DNA of 64,000 nt from Chryseobacterium sp. S0630 (GCF_024158915.1 NZ_JAMZGF010000012.1:1-64000), one strand, 5' to 3'; positions 37,254 through 46,626 are shown, numbered from the stretch's first letter. The notes: a model not told the origin generated them from the sequence alone. Numbers and translations: made by a program.

Positions 37254-38348
37254 TTATAAACTTCCTTTTGTAGAAGGTAAACTGTAGTTACTATCCGATT
37301 GATTCACTGCCATTTTCACTGCTTTTGCAAAGGCTTTAAAGATGGATTCAATTTTGTGGTGTTCATTGTCTCCTTCTGCTTTGATATTCAGATTGGATTT
37401 TGAAGCATCAGTAAAGGATTTAAAAAAGTGAAAAAACATTTCTGTAGGCATATCTCCTATTTTTTCTCTTTTAAACGGCGCATCCCAAACCAACCATGGT
37501 CTGCCACCGAAATCAATAGCCACCTGAGAAAGACAGTCGTCCATTGGAAGCAGAAAACCATATCGCTCAATTCCTTTTTTCTTTCCTAAAGCTTTTAAAA
37601 TAGCTTCTCCCAGTACAATTCCTGTATCTTCAATGGTGTGGTGCTCGTCCACGGCAAGATCTCCGTTTACTTTAATGGTCAAATCCATATTTCCGTGTCT
37701 TGCAATCTGGTCCAGCATATGGTCAAAAAAGTGAAGTCCGGTTGAAATATCTGACTTTCCATTTCCATCAAGATTGACTTCAATTTCGATATCTGTTTCA
37801 TTGGTCTTGCGGGAGACTTTAGCCTTTCTCATTCCTGATTTTAAGAACTGATAAATCTCTGACCAGCTTGTAGTAGAAAGTTCAGATTCACTATTTAAGT
37901 TTTGGTTAAGATAAATAGCCTTAGATTTAAGGTTTTTAGCGAGTTGTACATCAGTACTTCGATCACCAATTACATAGGAATTTTCCAGATCATAATTGGC
38001 ATAGATATATTTTCCCAACATCCCAATTCCTGGTTTTCGGGTAGGAAGGTTTTCGGATTCAAAGCTTTTATCAATTAAAATATCACTAAAAATGATTCCT
38101 TCATTTTCAAATGCCTGCAACATTTTTGCGTGAGGTTTTATGAAATCTTCTTCAGGAAAACTTTCTGTTCCCAGTCCATCCTGATTGGTTACCATCACCA
38201 ATTCATAGTCTAACTCATTAACAATTTTTGCAAGGTTTTGAAAAACTCCCGGATAAAACTCAAGTTTTTCCAGAGAATCTACCTGAAAATCTGTTGGCGG
38301 TTCAATAATCAGTGTTCCATCACGGTCTATAAAGAGTACTTTTTTCAT
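37254..38348 (-). CDS. hisB: Bifunctional histidinol-phosphatase / imidazoleglycerol-phosphate dehydratase
   Basis: Catalyses steps 6 and 8 of the pathway. The N-terminal HAD phosphatase (1-165) has the DxDGT motif in FIDRDGTLI and [12 protein letters not shown]. The C-terminal dehydratase (about 175-364) has metal-binding [24 protein letters not shown] and [14 protein letters not shown]. The fused form is also found in enterobacteria. A family B repeat separates it from hisC. Confidence 0.97.
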   Translation of the reverse strand: MKKVLFIDRDGTLIIEPPTDFQVDSLEKLEFYPGVFQNLAKIVNELDYELVMVTNQDGLGTESFPEEDFIKPHAKMLQAFENEGIIFSDILIDKSFESENLPTRKPGIGMLGKYIYANYDLENSYVIGDRSTDVQLAKNLKSKAIYLNQNLNSESELSTTSWSEIYQFLKSGMRKAKVSRKTNETDIEIEVNLDGNGKSDISTGLHFFDHMLDQIARHGNMDLTIKVNGDLAVDEHHTIEDTGIVLGEAILKALGKKKGIERYGFLLPMDDCLSQVAIDFGGRPWLVWDAPFKREKIGDMPTEMFFHFFKSFTDASKSNLNIKAEGDNEHHKIESIFKAFAKAVKMAVNQSDSNYSLPSTKGSL

Positions 38349-38369
38349 ATGTTTTTTATAAAATTGTTT

Positions 38370-38502
38370 TAAACCATTAAGCTTTTTTAAGTGATTAAGA
38401 ATTATTAAGATAGCTAAAGCTATTAATTTAGTTATATTCTTACTTATTCATCTTTGATGAATCTTAATTTTTCTTATCCTCTTCATCTTTCTTAACGGTT
38501 TA
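38370..38502. repeat. Palindromic repeat between hisC and hisB (family B, copy 1)
   Basis: The ends TAAACCATTAAG and CTTAACGGTTTA are inverted copies. Inside are TAGCTAAAGCTA and ATTCATCTTTGATGAAT dyads. About 133 bp, the same length as the copy between hisD and hisC (39572-39704). The right end runs into the last codons of hisC. Confidence 0.6.
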
Positions 38503-39525
38503 TATTCCTTTTAAAAGGTTAATTAATTTTTCATTTTCCGAACGATTTCCCACATTAATCCTGATGCATCCAGGAATGGCTGGGTCTCTTCTGCTGGTTA
38601 AAATTTCCTCTTCCAGCATTTTTGTATAGACATTATCAACATTTTCCATTCTGATCAGGAAGAAATTCGCATCTGTTGAAAATACTTTCTTAATGCATGC
38701 AATTCCTTCAAACTGCTCTTTTAGCCATGTTCTCTCTTCTAAGATACGGCTTACATTTTCCTGCAGCCTGTTTTCTTCCTCCAATGTCTTTAAAATCAGT
38801 TCCTGACTCAAAACATTCACATTATAAGGTGCTTTTACGGTATTGATAAGGCTGATAATCTCTTCGGATGCATAAGCCATGCCTACTCTTGCTCCGGCAA
38901 CTCCCCATGCTTTAGAAAAGGTTTGCAGTACAATCAGGTTCGAATATTTGTCCAAAAGCTCCAGACTTGATTTTTTTCCGGAAAATTCAATATACGCTTC
39001 ATCTACCACTACAATTCCGTTGAAATTCTGAAGGTAAAATTCAATATCATCCACACTGTTTCCCGTAGGATTATTGGGTGAACATAAAAAGAAAATCTTC
39101 AGTGAAGGATCTTCGGCCGTCTTTAAGAAATTATCTTTTACGATTTCAAAGTTTTCATTCAAATCCAATTTCAAAACTTTATTCTCGTTGATTGCTGCAT
39201 AGAAGCCATACATCGCAAATGACGGATTCATCATCAGAATGGCATCTTTTTTAGGCTCGCAGAAAATTTTGATAATAAGATCTATCAGCTCATCACTTCC
39301 GTTCCCTATGGCAATCTGTGAAGGTGAAACTTTTTTAAGCCCTGCAAGCTTGCTTTTAAGCTTTTTCTGGGTAGAATCCGGGTAACGGTTGCATTCTCCG
39401 AAAGGGCTTTCATTCGCATCCAGCATTACCGGAGCATTAAATTCATTGTGATCCCTGAAACTGATGTAGGGTTGTAATTGTAATATATTTTCTCTTACGA
39501 GTGTTTTGATACTGTTATTTTTCAT
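38500..39525 (-). CDS. hisC: Histidinol-phosphate aminotransferase
   Basis: Transfers the amino group from glutamate to imidazole acetol phosphate. The 341-residue fold-type I PLP enzyme shows LDANESPFGECNRYPD, GNGSDELIDLIIK, CSPNNPTGN, VVDEAYIEF and the PLP lysine in LQTFSKAWGVAGARVG. A family B repeat follows it and a B plus D pair precedes it. Confidence 0.97.
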   Translation of the reverse strand: MKNNSIKTLVRENILQLQPYISFRDHNEFNAPVMLDANESPFGECNRYPDSTQKKLKSKLAGLKKVSPSQIAIGNGSDELIDLIIKIFCEPKKDAILMMNPSFAMYGFYAAINENKVLKLDLNENFEIVKDNFLKTAEDPSLKIFFLCSPNNPTGNSVDDIEFYLQNFNGIVVVDEAYIEFSGKKSSLELLDKYSNLIVLQTFSKAWGVAGARVGMAYASEEIISLINTVKAPYNVNVLSQELILKTLEEENRLQENVSRILEERTWLKEQFEGIACIKKVFSTDANFFLIRMENVDNVYTKMLEEEILTSRRDPAIPGCIRINVGNRSENEKLINLLKGI

Positions 39526-39571
39526 TGTATTGATTTTCTTTTAAAAAACTGATTCAATATAAAATCGTTTT

Positions 39572-39704
39572 TAAACCATTAAGGTGAACTAAGTGATTAA
39601 GAATAATGAAGAAAAAAAACTTCCGATCCCTATTAAGCAACAAGCTGAATTCCAATGTATTTGAATCTTAACTTTACTTAAAGACTTCATTTTCTTAATG
39701 GTTC
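39572..39704. repeat. Palindromic repeat between hisD and hisC (family B, copy 2)
   Basis: The ends TTAAACCATTAAG and CTTAATGGTTCA are inverted copies. The left half AAGTGATTAAGAAT matches the left half of copy 1 (38370-38502). Same length as copy 1. It directly adjoins a family D repeat at 39716. Confidence 0.6.
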
Positions 39705-39715
39705 ATTTTTTTTGA

Positions 39716-39906
39716 TAAACGCAATGGACGCAAAGTTTTTTAATTCTGTAACGCTTTTTTAAGGCGCAAGAAAATCGAAGATTTTCAGCAAGGAAATGAA
39801 TTTTAATTTCTGGTTTTAATTATACACTATTCAATTTTATCGGAGATAAAATCTTTGCGTCTTAAAAAGGTGTCTCATTATAATTCTCTTGCGTCTTTGC
39901 GTTTTC
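39716..39906. repeat. Palindromic repeat between hisD and hisC (family D, copy 2)
   Basis: The ends AACGCAATGGACGCAAAG and TTGCGTCTTTGCGTTTT are inverted copies. The core TTAAGGCGCAAGAAAATCG plus AAGATTTTCAGCAAG is identical to the copy at 41313-41492, as is AGATAAAATCTTTGCGTCTT apart from flanks. No reading frame is seen. Confidence 0.7.
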
Positions 39907-39915
39907 CAAAAATTA

Positions 39916-41190
39916 TTATTTTAATCTTATCGAGACTGCATTTTTATGAGCAAACAGTCCTTCAGCTTCCGCCATGAGCTCTATTGTTTTTCCTAAATTT
40001 TGAAGACCCTCTTTTGAAAGATGCTGAAATGTTATTTTTTTCACGAAACTGTCCAGAGACACCCCACTGTAGTTCTTTGCATAAGCATTCGTAGGAAGTG
40101 TATGATTGGTTCCGCTGGCATAATCCCCTGCGCTCTCACAGGAATAATTTCCTAGGAAAACTGAGCCTGCATTCTGAACTTCCGGAATATATTTTTCAAA
40201 ATTATCAATCGCCAGAATAAGGTGTTCCGGAGCATAAAGATTGCTGAATTCAAGAGCTTCTTCCAGAGAATCTACTAAAATAAAAGAACTGTTTTCCAAA
40301 GCCTGGCCGGCAAATTCATTTCGTGGCAAGTCCCTGACCTGCTGCCCAACAGCCTTTATAGTCTCCTCAAATACTTTAAAGTCTGTCGTTATAAAAACAA
40401 CCTGACTATCACTTCCGTGTTCTGCCTGTGAAAGAAGATCGGCAGCGCAAAAATCAGGAACTGCCTTTTCATCTGCAATCACAAGAACTTCACTCGGTCC
40501 GGCTGGCATATCGATAGCAACTCCATACCGTTGTGCATATTCTTTTGCCGCTACTACAAACTGATTTCCAGGACCGAAAATTTTATTGACGGAAGGAATA
40601 CTTTCTGTTCCAAAAGTCATCGCTGCAACAGCCTGTGCTCCGCCTGTTTTAAAGATTTTCGAAACTCCACAAAGTTTTGCAGCATAAAGAATGGCGGGAT
40701 TAACATTTCCATTTTTATCCGGTGGCGTGCAAAGGATTATTTCTTTACATCCGGCAAGATTTGCAGGAACCGCCAACATCAACACTGTAGAAAATAAAGG
40801 AGCTGTCCCTCCCGGAATATAAATCCCAACGCTCTCTACAGCACGGTTTTCTCGCCAGCAAACAACTCCTTTTGTTGTTTCAATTTTCTGAATTTCCTGC
40901 TTTTGAGAAGCGTGAAATATTGAAATATTTTCTTTCGCCTGTTGAATAGCCTGCTTCAATTCATCTTGAATCTGATTTTCTGCCTCCTGAATTTTGGCAT
41001 CAGAAACTTTTATGCTTCGGGTTTCTGCTTTATCAAACTTTTTGTTGAATTCTATTAAAGCTTCATCACCATTTTTTTCCACTTCTATGAATATTTCTGT
41101 GATCAGACCTGAAATTTCTTTCTGTTCCAAAACAGGACGTTTTACCAGGTCTTTCCAGGTGTCTTTTGTGGGATATCTGTATATTTTCAT
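39916..41190 (-). CDS. hisD: Histidinol dehydrogenase
   Basis: Oxidises L-histidinol to histidine in two NAD+-dependent steps. The true start is taken as MKIYRYPTKDTWKDL at 41190, giving 424 residues; 23 codons further upstream are translated repeat sequence. Motifs: GIYIPGGTAPLFSTVLM, KTGGAQAVAAMTFG, KIFGPGNQFVVAAK, MPAGPSEVLVIAD, the metal ligands in LLSQAEHGSDSQ, and APEHL with a C-terminal SAGDYASGTNHTLPT. Between repeat-filled gaps to hisG and hisC. Confidence 0.96.
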   Translation of the reverse strand: MKIYRYPTKDTWKDLVKRPVLEQKEISGLITEIFIEVEKNGDEALIEFNKKFDKAETRSIKVSDAKIQEAENQIQDELKQAIQQAKENISIFHASQKQEIQKIETTKGVVCWRENRAVESVGIYIPGGTAPLFSTVLMLAVPANLAGCKEIILCTPPDKNGNVNPAILYAAKLCGVSKIFKTGGAQAVAAMTFGTESIPSVNKIFGPGNQFVVAAKEYAQRYGVAIDMPAGPSEVLVIADEKAVPDFCAADLLSQAEHGSDSQVVFITTDFKVFEETIKAVGQQVRDLPRNEFAGQALENSSFILVDSLEEALEFSNLYAPEHLILAIDNFEKYIPEVQNAGSVFLGNYSCESAGDYASGTNHTLPTNAYAKNYSGVSLDSFVKKITFQHLSKEGLQNLGKTIELMAEAEGLFAHKNAVSIRLK

Positions 41191-41213
41191 TGTACTATTT
41201 TTTAAACCTTTTT

Positions 41214-41305
41214 TTGAACCATTAAGAGTCTTTAAGTTGTTAAGTTTCATTAAGATCATAGCTTAAGCTATTTTATTCAGCTACCTGATACCTTAATAAC
41301 TCAAT
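41214..41305. repeat. Degenerate family B repeat between hisG and hisD (copy 3)
   Basis: The left end GAACCATTAAGAGTC and internal TAGCTTAAGCTA match family B copies in the same operon. The right end (CCTTAATAAC) is poorly preserved, so the copy is decayed or shortened to about 90 bp. Confidence 0.5.
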
Positions 41306-41312
41306 TTTTTAT

Positions 41313-41492
41313 GAACGCAAAGGCGCAAGTTTTTTAAATCTTTACTTTTTTAAGGCGCAAGAAAATCGAAGATTTTCAGCAAGTATTTGAGTTATATTTT
41401 TTTTATTTCAAGCGACATTAAATTTTATCAGAGATAAAATCTTTGCGTCTTAAAATAGTATTAACTTTATTTTCATTGCGTCTTTGCGTTGA
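41313..41492. repeat. Palindromic repeat between hisG and hisD (family D, copy 3)
   Basis: The ends GAACGCAAAGGCGCAAG and TTGCGTCTTTGCGTTGA are inverted copies. The core shares a run of over 30 identical bases with the copy at 39716-39906. It lies next to a family B repeat, the same B-D pairing seen between hisD and hisC. Confidence 0.7.
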
Positions 41493-41516
41493 ACAACATT
41501 TACAATTATCAATTTT

Positions 41517-42374
41517 CTAAATAACCATTTTATCAATGGGGATGATTAGGATATCCTGAGCACCATTTTCTTTGAGTTCGTCAATCACATCCCAGAAACG
41601 TTCTTCATCAATCACAGAATGAATACTGCTCCAGCCTTCTTCCGCCAATGGAATAACCGTAGGACTCTTTAATACCGGAAGAACACCGGCAACTTTCTGT
41701 ATTTTTTCATTGGGAACATTCATCAGAATGTATTTTGAATTTTTTGCTTTTAAAACCGCTTTGATTCTGAATACGAATTTTTCAAGAATGGCTTCTTTTT
41801 CAGCTGATAACTGAGGTGTTTGAGCCAACACAGCTTCCGATTTCAGTAAAGTAACTGTTTCTCTTAACCCATTTTTGAATAAAGTGCTTCCAGAGCTTAC
41901 AATATCACAAATTCCATCGGCCAGACCGATATTAGGAGCGATTTCCACTGAACCTGAAATAACGTGAATATCTGATACGATTCCTTCTTTTTCTAAAAAG
42001 TTTTTAAGGGTATTTGGGTAAGAAGTAGCAATTTTTTTACCCTGAAAATAAGAGATGTCGTCTGTTTCTACTTCTTTGGGAACAGCCAGTGAAACACGGC
42101 ATTTTGAAAATCCAAGTTTTTGGATCGTTTTGATGTTTTTACCTTTTTCAACCAGAAGATTTTCGCCAAGAATGGCCACATCCACCACTCCGTCTTCCAG
42201 ATATTGCGGGATGTCTGAATTCCGAAGGTACATGATTTCCATCGGAAAGTTATCTACTGAAACTTTGAGTTGGTCTTTACCATTATTAACAAAGATTCCG
42301 CAGTCTTTGAGAAGCTGAAGAGATTCTTCGTAAAGCCGACCGCTTTTTTGGATTGCAATTTTTAATTTACTCAT
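41517..42374 (-). CDS. hisG: ATP phosphoribosyltransferase, long form
   Basis: Joins ATP and PRPP in the first step of histidine synthesis. The start MSKLKIAIQKSGRLYE at 42374 gives 285 residues; 8 further upstream codons lie in the leader. Motifs: IAIQKSGRL, DVAILGENLLVEKG, PRPP-binding ISGSVEIAPNIGLADGICDIVSSGSTL. The C-terminal part (about 210-285) is the ACT-like regulatory domain of the long form, so feedback inhibition by histidine is expected. First structural gene after the attenuator. Confidence 0.97.
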   Translation of the reverse strand: MSKLKIAIQKSGRLYEESLQLLKDCGIFVNNGKDQLKVSVDNFPMEIMYLRNSDIPQYLEDGVVDVAILGENLLVEKGKNIKTIQKLGFSKCRVSLAVPKEVETDDISYFQGKKIATSYPNTLKNFLEKEGIVSDIHVISGSVEIAPNIGLADGICDIVSSGSTLFKNGLRETVTLLKSEAVLAQTPQLSAEKEAILEKFVFRIKAVLKAKNSKYILMNVPNEKIQKVAGVLPVLKSPTVIPLAEEGWSSIHSVIDEERFWDVIDELKENGAQDILIIPIDKMVI

Positions 42375-42442
42375 TTTGCCTTTTTTGGGTCCGAGCAAAT
42401 AAAAACTGATCTATTGAAATTTCTGATGAGAATTCAGGAAAC

Positions 42443-42474
42443 AAAAAAACCGTCTATTTACTCAGACGGTTTTT
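42443..42474 (-). terminator. Attenuator terminator of the his operon
   Basis: On the minus strand the stem AAAAACCGTCT / AGACGGTTTTT has an 8-base loop and a T run. It lies after the leader peptide stop and about 70 bases before the hisG ATG, where a transcription attenuator is expected. Confidence 0.85.
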
Positions 42475-42517
42475 ATTATTTTTGATTTTAGCACATACTT
42501 ATATCAATCAATTCCGC

Positions 42518-42568
42518 CTAACAGAGATGATGATGATAATGATGTAATGCTAAAAATATTGGTTTCAT
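42518..42568 (-). CDS. hisL: his operon leader peptide (MKPIFLALHHYHHHLC)
   Basis: A 16-codon frame from ATG at 42568 to TAG at 42518, with codons 9-14 reading His-His-Tyr-His-His-His. In classical his attenuation, ribosome stalling at the histidine codons when charged tRNA-His is scarce prevents the downstream terminator from forming. Here the frame lies between an exact promoter and a strong terminator hairpin upstream of hisG, so the layout is complete. The frame is far shorter than ordinary genes but the histidine run in this position is hard to explain by chance. Confidence 0.88.
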   Translation of the reverse strand: MKPIFLALHHYHHHLC

Positions 42569-42584
42569 TGTTTGAATTATGATG

Positions 42585-42613
42585 CAAATGTAGGATTTAT
42601 TTTTAAAATGCAA
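42585..42613 (-). promoter_or_regulatory. his operon promoter (-33 TTG, -7 TACATTTG)
   Basis: The exact -7 box is at 42585-42592 and TTG at 42611-42613 on the minus strand, with 18 bases between. Transcription should begin just before the leader ATG at 42568. The -33 element lies 8 bases after the stop of the preceding glycosyltransferase gene, with no terminator between, so some read-through is possible. Confidence 0.8.
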
Positions 42614-42620
42614 CGTTTTT

Positions 42621-43718
42621 TCAGATAATTATTTGATAAAAATTCATAAGCTCTCTGGCAATGGGTTCGTCATTAAACTTCTGAACAAACTCGAAACCCT
42701 TTTCCTCACGGCGTTTTCTCTCGGATTCATTTTCCCAAAGAAATTTGAGTTTAGCCCGAATATCAAGATCGTTATCCGGATTTACATACACCGAGTCTTT
42801 TCCACCCGCTTCCGGCAGGCAGCTTGTGTTGCTTGTTACTACAACTGTTTTGGAGAAAAGTGCCTCAATCACAGGGATTCCGAAGCCTTCAAAGAAACTT
42901 GGATAGACAAAAATATCTGCCAGTTTATAGAGACAAGCCAGCTCATCCATAGAAACTCCTTCCAGAAAAAGCACCTGTTTTTCCATTTTGCTTTTTTTCA
43001 GGAAGCGTTTTATATTCTGATAATATTTGGTCTTCCTTCCCACCACAACCAATGGAATTTCTGTACCGTGGATTGCTTTTACAACATTCAAAAGGTTTTT
43101 TCGGTCTTCGATGGTTCCTACATTCAATACAAACCTTTCCGGAAGCTTAAATTTCTCTTTAACAGCTTCCATCAATTCCGGAGACTGCTGTTCTTTAAAA
43201 GCATGATGACATCCCTGATAAATAACTTCAATCTTAGTCTCAGGAACCTTCAAATACTGGATAATATCTCTTTTCGTCTGTTCTGAAATAGCTATAATTT
43301 TATCAGCCGTATCAGCGGCTTTTTTAAATTTCCAGAAATGGATTTTCCTGTCAAAAAAAGAATAATACTGTGGATATCTTACAAAGATCAGATCATGAAT
43401 GGTAACAATCTTTTTAATAGGTTTTGGATCCCATTTTAAAGGAAGTTCACCTGATAATCCATGGAAAATATCTGCTCCCTGATTTTGGGCGTCTTTACCC
43501 ATTTTCAACTGACGGGACAAGTTTCCTTTTGAGGTTTCAATAAAGTGAACATTCGGACGTTCCAGAATATCTTTTCCTCTCTCGGATTTGTTTTTATTGA
43601 GTAACAGATATTCGTTCTCCGGTTCATACCTGGAAAGGATTCTTACAAGGTCTCTCGAGTAGTTTCCAAGGCCGGACGTATTGTGGAAAAACCGTTTTGC
43701 ATCAAAGGCAATCTTCAT
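42621..43718 (-). CDS. Glycosyltransferase family 4
   Basis: The 365-residue GT-B enzyme begins MKIAFDAKRFFHNTSGLGNYSRDL, with an acceptor-side glycine loop. Its C-terminal nucleotide-sugar site includes VLNVGTIEDRKNLLNVVKA and the ExxxxxxxE region PSFFEGFGIPVIEALF. It probably adds a hexose to a lipid-linked or surface glycan in the cytosol. It overlaps the deacetylase gene by 4 bases. Last gene of a unit that starts at dapD. Confidence 0.93.
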   Translation of the reverse strand: MKIAFDAKRFFHNTSGLGNYSRDLVRILSRYEPENEYLLLNKNKSERGKDILERPNVHFIETSKGNLSRQLKMGKDAQNQGADIFHGLSGELPLKWDPKPIKKIVTIHDLIFVRYPQYYSFFDRKIHFWKFKKAADTADKIIAISEQTKRDIIQYLKVPETKIEVIYQGCHHAFKEQQSPELMEAVKEKFKLPERFVLNVGTIEDRKNLLNVVKAIHGTEIPLVVVGRKTKYYQNIKRFLKKSKMEKQVLFLEGVSMDELACLYKLADIFVYPSFFEGFGIPVIEALFSKTVVVTSNTSCLPEAGGKDSVYVNPDNDLDIRAKLKFLWENESERKRREEKGFEFVQKFNDEPIARELMNFYQIII

Positions 43719-44491
43719 CGTTCTATCTGTTTTTGAAATTCCTGAAATGTTCCGAATGTATGTCCTTTTTCTTTCAACCAGCCTACAAACGAATCAAATC
43801 TTTCCACCATTTCTTTTCCTGAGTTTTTTACAGTAAACCCGGGAAGTTTAAAGGCTTCATCTTTAATTTCTGCAAATTCCCAGGGATGGAAATAAATGTT
43901 CAGATACTGATCTTTTTTCAAACAGTCCGAAGCCAGTTTTTTATAGAAAAATAAAGGAAAATTATGAAAACTTAACCAAAACAAAGGGATTCTGAAATTA
44001 GGAGAAACCGAAGCCGGAACCTGAGTCACATTTCCTTCTTTGAAATAGGTTCGGGATACTTTTAAATTATTATATCTTCCCGGCAAAAATGTAGGATTGA
44101 TGGAGGAATTGTAAGAATATCCTGCTCTTTCCACTTCTTTTTCGTCCACAGGCATCATTCTCGGCATTCTTAATCCGGTCACCTTTGTGGAAAATAATTC
44201 TTCCAGTTTTTCTCTGGATTCTTTCAAATGTTTGTCTTCAAATTCTGAATGAAACCAGGTGTGAGAAGCCAGTTCATGACCTTCATGTAGCAACCTTTCA
44301 ATAAGGTGTTTGCTGTTTTCTGCAAAAACTACTGTGGAAAAAAAAGTAGCTTTGGCATTATGTTTTTTAAGGATATCGAGAATTCTCTCTAATCCTGTCT
44401 GTGAAATTGAAATCTGCTTTTCAAAGGGAATTTCACCCTTATATTCTAATGGCATATCAAATTCTTCAATATCAAAACTCAATAAAACCAT
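43715..44491 (-). CDS. Polysaccharide deacetylase (NodB-like, CE4)
   Basis: The 258-residue NodB-like enzyme removes N-acetyl groups from sugar chains. The metal site is seen in LLSFDIEEFD and the H-x3-H of HELASHTWFHSEF. PRMMPVDEKEVERAGYSYNSSI and IYFHPWEF complete the pattern. There is no signal peptide, so it may act on lipid-linked intermediates in the cytosol, in keeping with the three neighbouring glycosyltransferases. Confidence 0.92.
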   Translation of the reverse strand: MVLLSFDIEEFDMPLEYKGEIPFEKQISISQTGLERILDILKKHNAKATFFSTVVFAENSKHLIERLLHEGHELASHTWFHSEFEDKHLKESREKLEELFSTKVTGLRMPRMMPVDEKEVERAGYSYNSSINPTFLPGRYNNLKVSRTYFKEGNVTQVPASVSPNFRIPLFWLSFHNFPLFFYKKLASDCLKKDQYLNIYFHPWEFAEIKDEAFKLPGFTVKNSGKEMVERFDSFVGWLKEKGHTFGTFQEFQKQIER

Positions 44492-44492
44492 T

Positions 44493-45422
44493 CTAAAAAT
44501 TTTTGTTTTTAATAATATAATTAGGTCTGTCTTTCACCTGTTTAAATATTTTACCTAAATAAATCCCCATGATTCCGAGGATGATCAACTGAAGGCCTCC
44601 GAAGAATACAATGGTCATAATCAATGATGCCCAACCAGAGATCTCAGTTTTTGCAATAAATGAATGAATCACATATGCTCCATATCCAATGACTGACAGT
44701 GCCGAGAATAAAAATCCCAGATATGCTGCCAGATAAAGCGGTTTTACACTGAAAGCAGTGATTCCGGTGAAGGCAAAAGTAAACATCTTTTTAAGGTTGT
44801 AACTGCTTTTTCCTGAAAGTCTTTCTGCTGCTGTAAAGTCGATTCCTGTTTGTTTGAAACCCATCCAGCTTGTTAATCCTCTCAGGAACAAATCGTCTTC
44901 ATTAAAGTTTCTCATGACTTCAACCGCACTCGCATCCAGCAATCTGAAATCTGAGCCGCCTCCTTTTGTTAAGTTAACATCGGATAAACTTGATAAAAGC
45001 TTGTAAAATAAGTCTGATGTTTTTCTTTTAAAAAATGAAATCTCTTTGGGATACGTTCTAAAAGTAAAAACTACATCATAGCCTTCTTCCCATTTCTGAA
45101 TCATTTCTGGAATCAGTGCGGGAGGATGCTGAAGATCTCCATCCATAGAGATAACGGCATTTCCATGAGCACTGTCCATTCCGGCTTTTACAGCCGGTTG
45201 GTGACCAAAATTGCGGGAAAACTCGATGAATTTCACTTCATCATATTGACTGGAAAGTTCTTCTAATTTTTGTTGCGTATTGTCTCTGCTGCCATCATTC
45301 ACAAATATGATTTCAAAGTCATAATTGTTTAAACCATCAAAAACTTCTTTAATTTTCTGATGGATCATGGCAACGTTTCCTTCTTCGTTATAAGCGGGAA
45401 TTACAATTGAAATTTTCTTCAT
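44493..45422 (-). CDS. Glycosyltransferase family 2, polyprenyl-phosphate type
   Basis: The 309-residue enzyme has an N-terminal GT2 domain (VIPAYNEEGNV, FVNDGSRDNT, metal motif SMDGDLQHPP) and two C-terminal membrane helices (about 233-255 and 270-292). This is the DPM1/GtrB layout that charges undecaprenyl phosphate with a single sugar. The adjoining GT87-like gene could use the charged lipid as donor outside the membrane. Confidence 0.93.
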   Translation of the reverse strand: MKKISIVIPAYNEEGNVAMIHQKIKEVFDGLNNYDFEIIFVNDGSRDNTQQKLEELSSQYDEVKFIEFSRNFGHQPAVKAGMDSAHGNAVISMDGDLQHPPALIPEMIQKWEEGYDVVFTFRTYPKEISFFKRKTSDLFYKLLSSLSDVNLTKGGGSDFRLLDASAVEVMRNFNEDDLFLRGLTSWMGFKQTGIDFTAAERLSGKSSYNLKKMFTFAFTGITAFSVKPLYLAAYLGFLFSALSVIGYGAYVIHSFIAKTEISGWASLIMTIVFFGGLQLIILGIMGIYLGKIFKQVKDRPNYIIKNKNF

Positions 45423-45427
45423 ATGTA

Positions 45428-46597
45428 TTAATTCAGGCTGTAATTTTTCTCAAAATCTTTAGTCAGAAGCTCATAAGTCACTCTCAACCAGATTACAATA
45501 CAAGGTACGGCTTTTAATGAATATTTGATGATATAATTCTCTTTTACAAATTTCGGGAACAGATCCGAAGTTGAGAAACATGTGAAAATAATGACAAAAA
45601 CCAACAATCCAATGATCAATGGTGTTCTTTCTTTCTGAAGGAAAAACCAGATCAAAACTCCTACTACCGCTATGATATACGTGGGAGATTCTGAACTTGA
45701 ACTGAACAATACCAAGAACAGTAATGTGGAAGCCAGAATCATCAGTTGAAATGCATAATGCTTGTATTGCTTAATTCTGATGTAAGGTAAAGCAAAAAGA
45801 GGCAATCCACCTGCTAAGAACACAAGGTTAGAAATGGATGCATCTCCTAAAACTCTTCTTACAAAGCCCATTAATGAGATATCCTGCATATTTCCTAATA
45901 CCTGATTTTCGCTATTCTTTTCTACAATAGACTGAAACCAATCCGAGTAGCACTGAATAACAAACTGCGGACTTGAATAGGCCATCGGAAGTACGAAAAA
46001 CAATATAGCAATGCCAATTCCTGAAAGAATAAATTTAGTTTTATTTTTAATGAAGAAAAACTGTGTCAAACCTACAATTCCGTAGATTTTCACAAATATT
46101 CCTATTAAAATTGCGGTTACAGATTTTACTTCTTTTCTTTCGTAAATATATACTGCAGATAACAGTAAAAGACCTGTCAGCGCCACATTGAACTGCAGAC
46201 TTAAAGCCGCAGTAATGTATTCCTGAAGGCAAAGCAATCCGAAAATGGCCTTCTTGCTGTCTGAAAACGGCAGTTTATAAATTCCGTAGATAAAGATAAA
46301 AGTATTAGCAATATTCCAAAGTGAAATTCCCAGCCAATCCGGCATCATGGCAAACGGTGCAATCAATGCACTGAAAAATACACCATAATGGTTCAGATCA
46401 AAATAAAGATCAGGATAATGGACAAATAAGTTTTTCTGATGAATGGTATTAAAGAATACATTTTTAAAAATCAGATAATTATTGATTGCATAATCTCCTC
46501 TCAGGTATTTGGAAATTGCTGTAACAACGGATATAATAAGATAAACCCCAAATATATATTTAGGGTTTAATAGTATTTTAAGAAATTTTTCTTTCAA
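45428..46597 (-). CDS. GT87/DUF2029-like polytopic glycosyltransferase
   Basis: The 389-residue protein has about ten hydrophobic helices with an early periplasmic loop (HYPDLYFDLNHYGVFFSAL) that carries acidic residues, as in polyprenol-dependent mannosyltransferases of the GT-C class. It would take its sugar from the lipid made by the neighbouring GT2 product. The gap to the GT2 gene is 5 bases and to dapD 29 bases. Confidence 0.8.
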   Translation of the reverse strand: MKEKFLKILLNPKYIFGVYLIISVVTAISKYLRGDYAINNYLIFKNVFFNTIHQKNLFVHYPDLYFDLNHYGVFFSALIAPFAMMPDWLGISLWNIANTFIFIYGIYKLPFSDSKKAIFGLLCLQEYITAALSLQFNVALTGLLLLSAVYIYERKEVKSVTAILIGIFVKIYGIVGLTQFFFIKNKTKFILSGIGIAILFFVLPMAYSSPQFVIQCYSDWFQSIVEKNSENQVLGNMQDISLMGFVRRVLGDASISNLVFLAGGLPLFALPYIRIKQYKHYAFQLMILASTLLFLVLFSSSSESPTYIIAVVGVLIWFFLQKERTPLIIGLLVFVIIFTCFSTSDLFPKFVKENYIIKYSLKAVPCIVIWLRVTYELLTKDFEKNYSLN

Positions 46598-46626
46598 GAT
46601 TGTGGTATTAGATTAAAATATTAATC

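Noticed and set aside
41191..41259. 23 extra codons before hisD
   Set aside because: They are a translated part of a family B repeat. HisD proteins begin near MKIYRYP.
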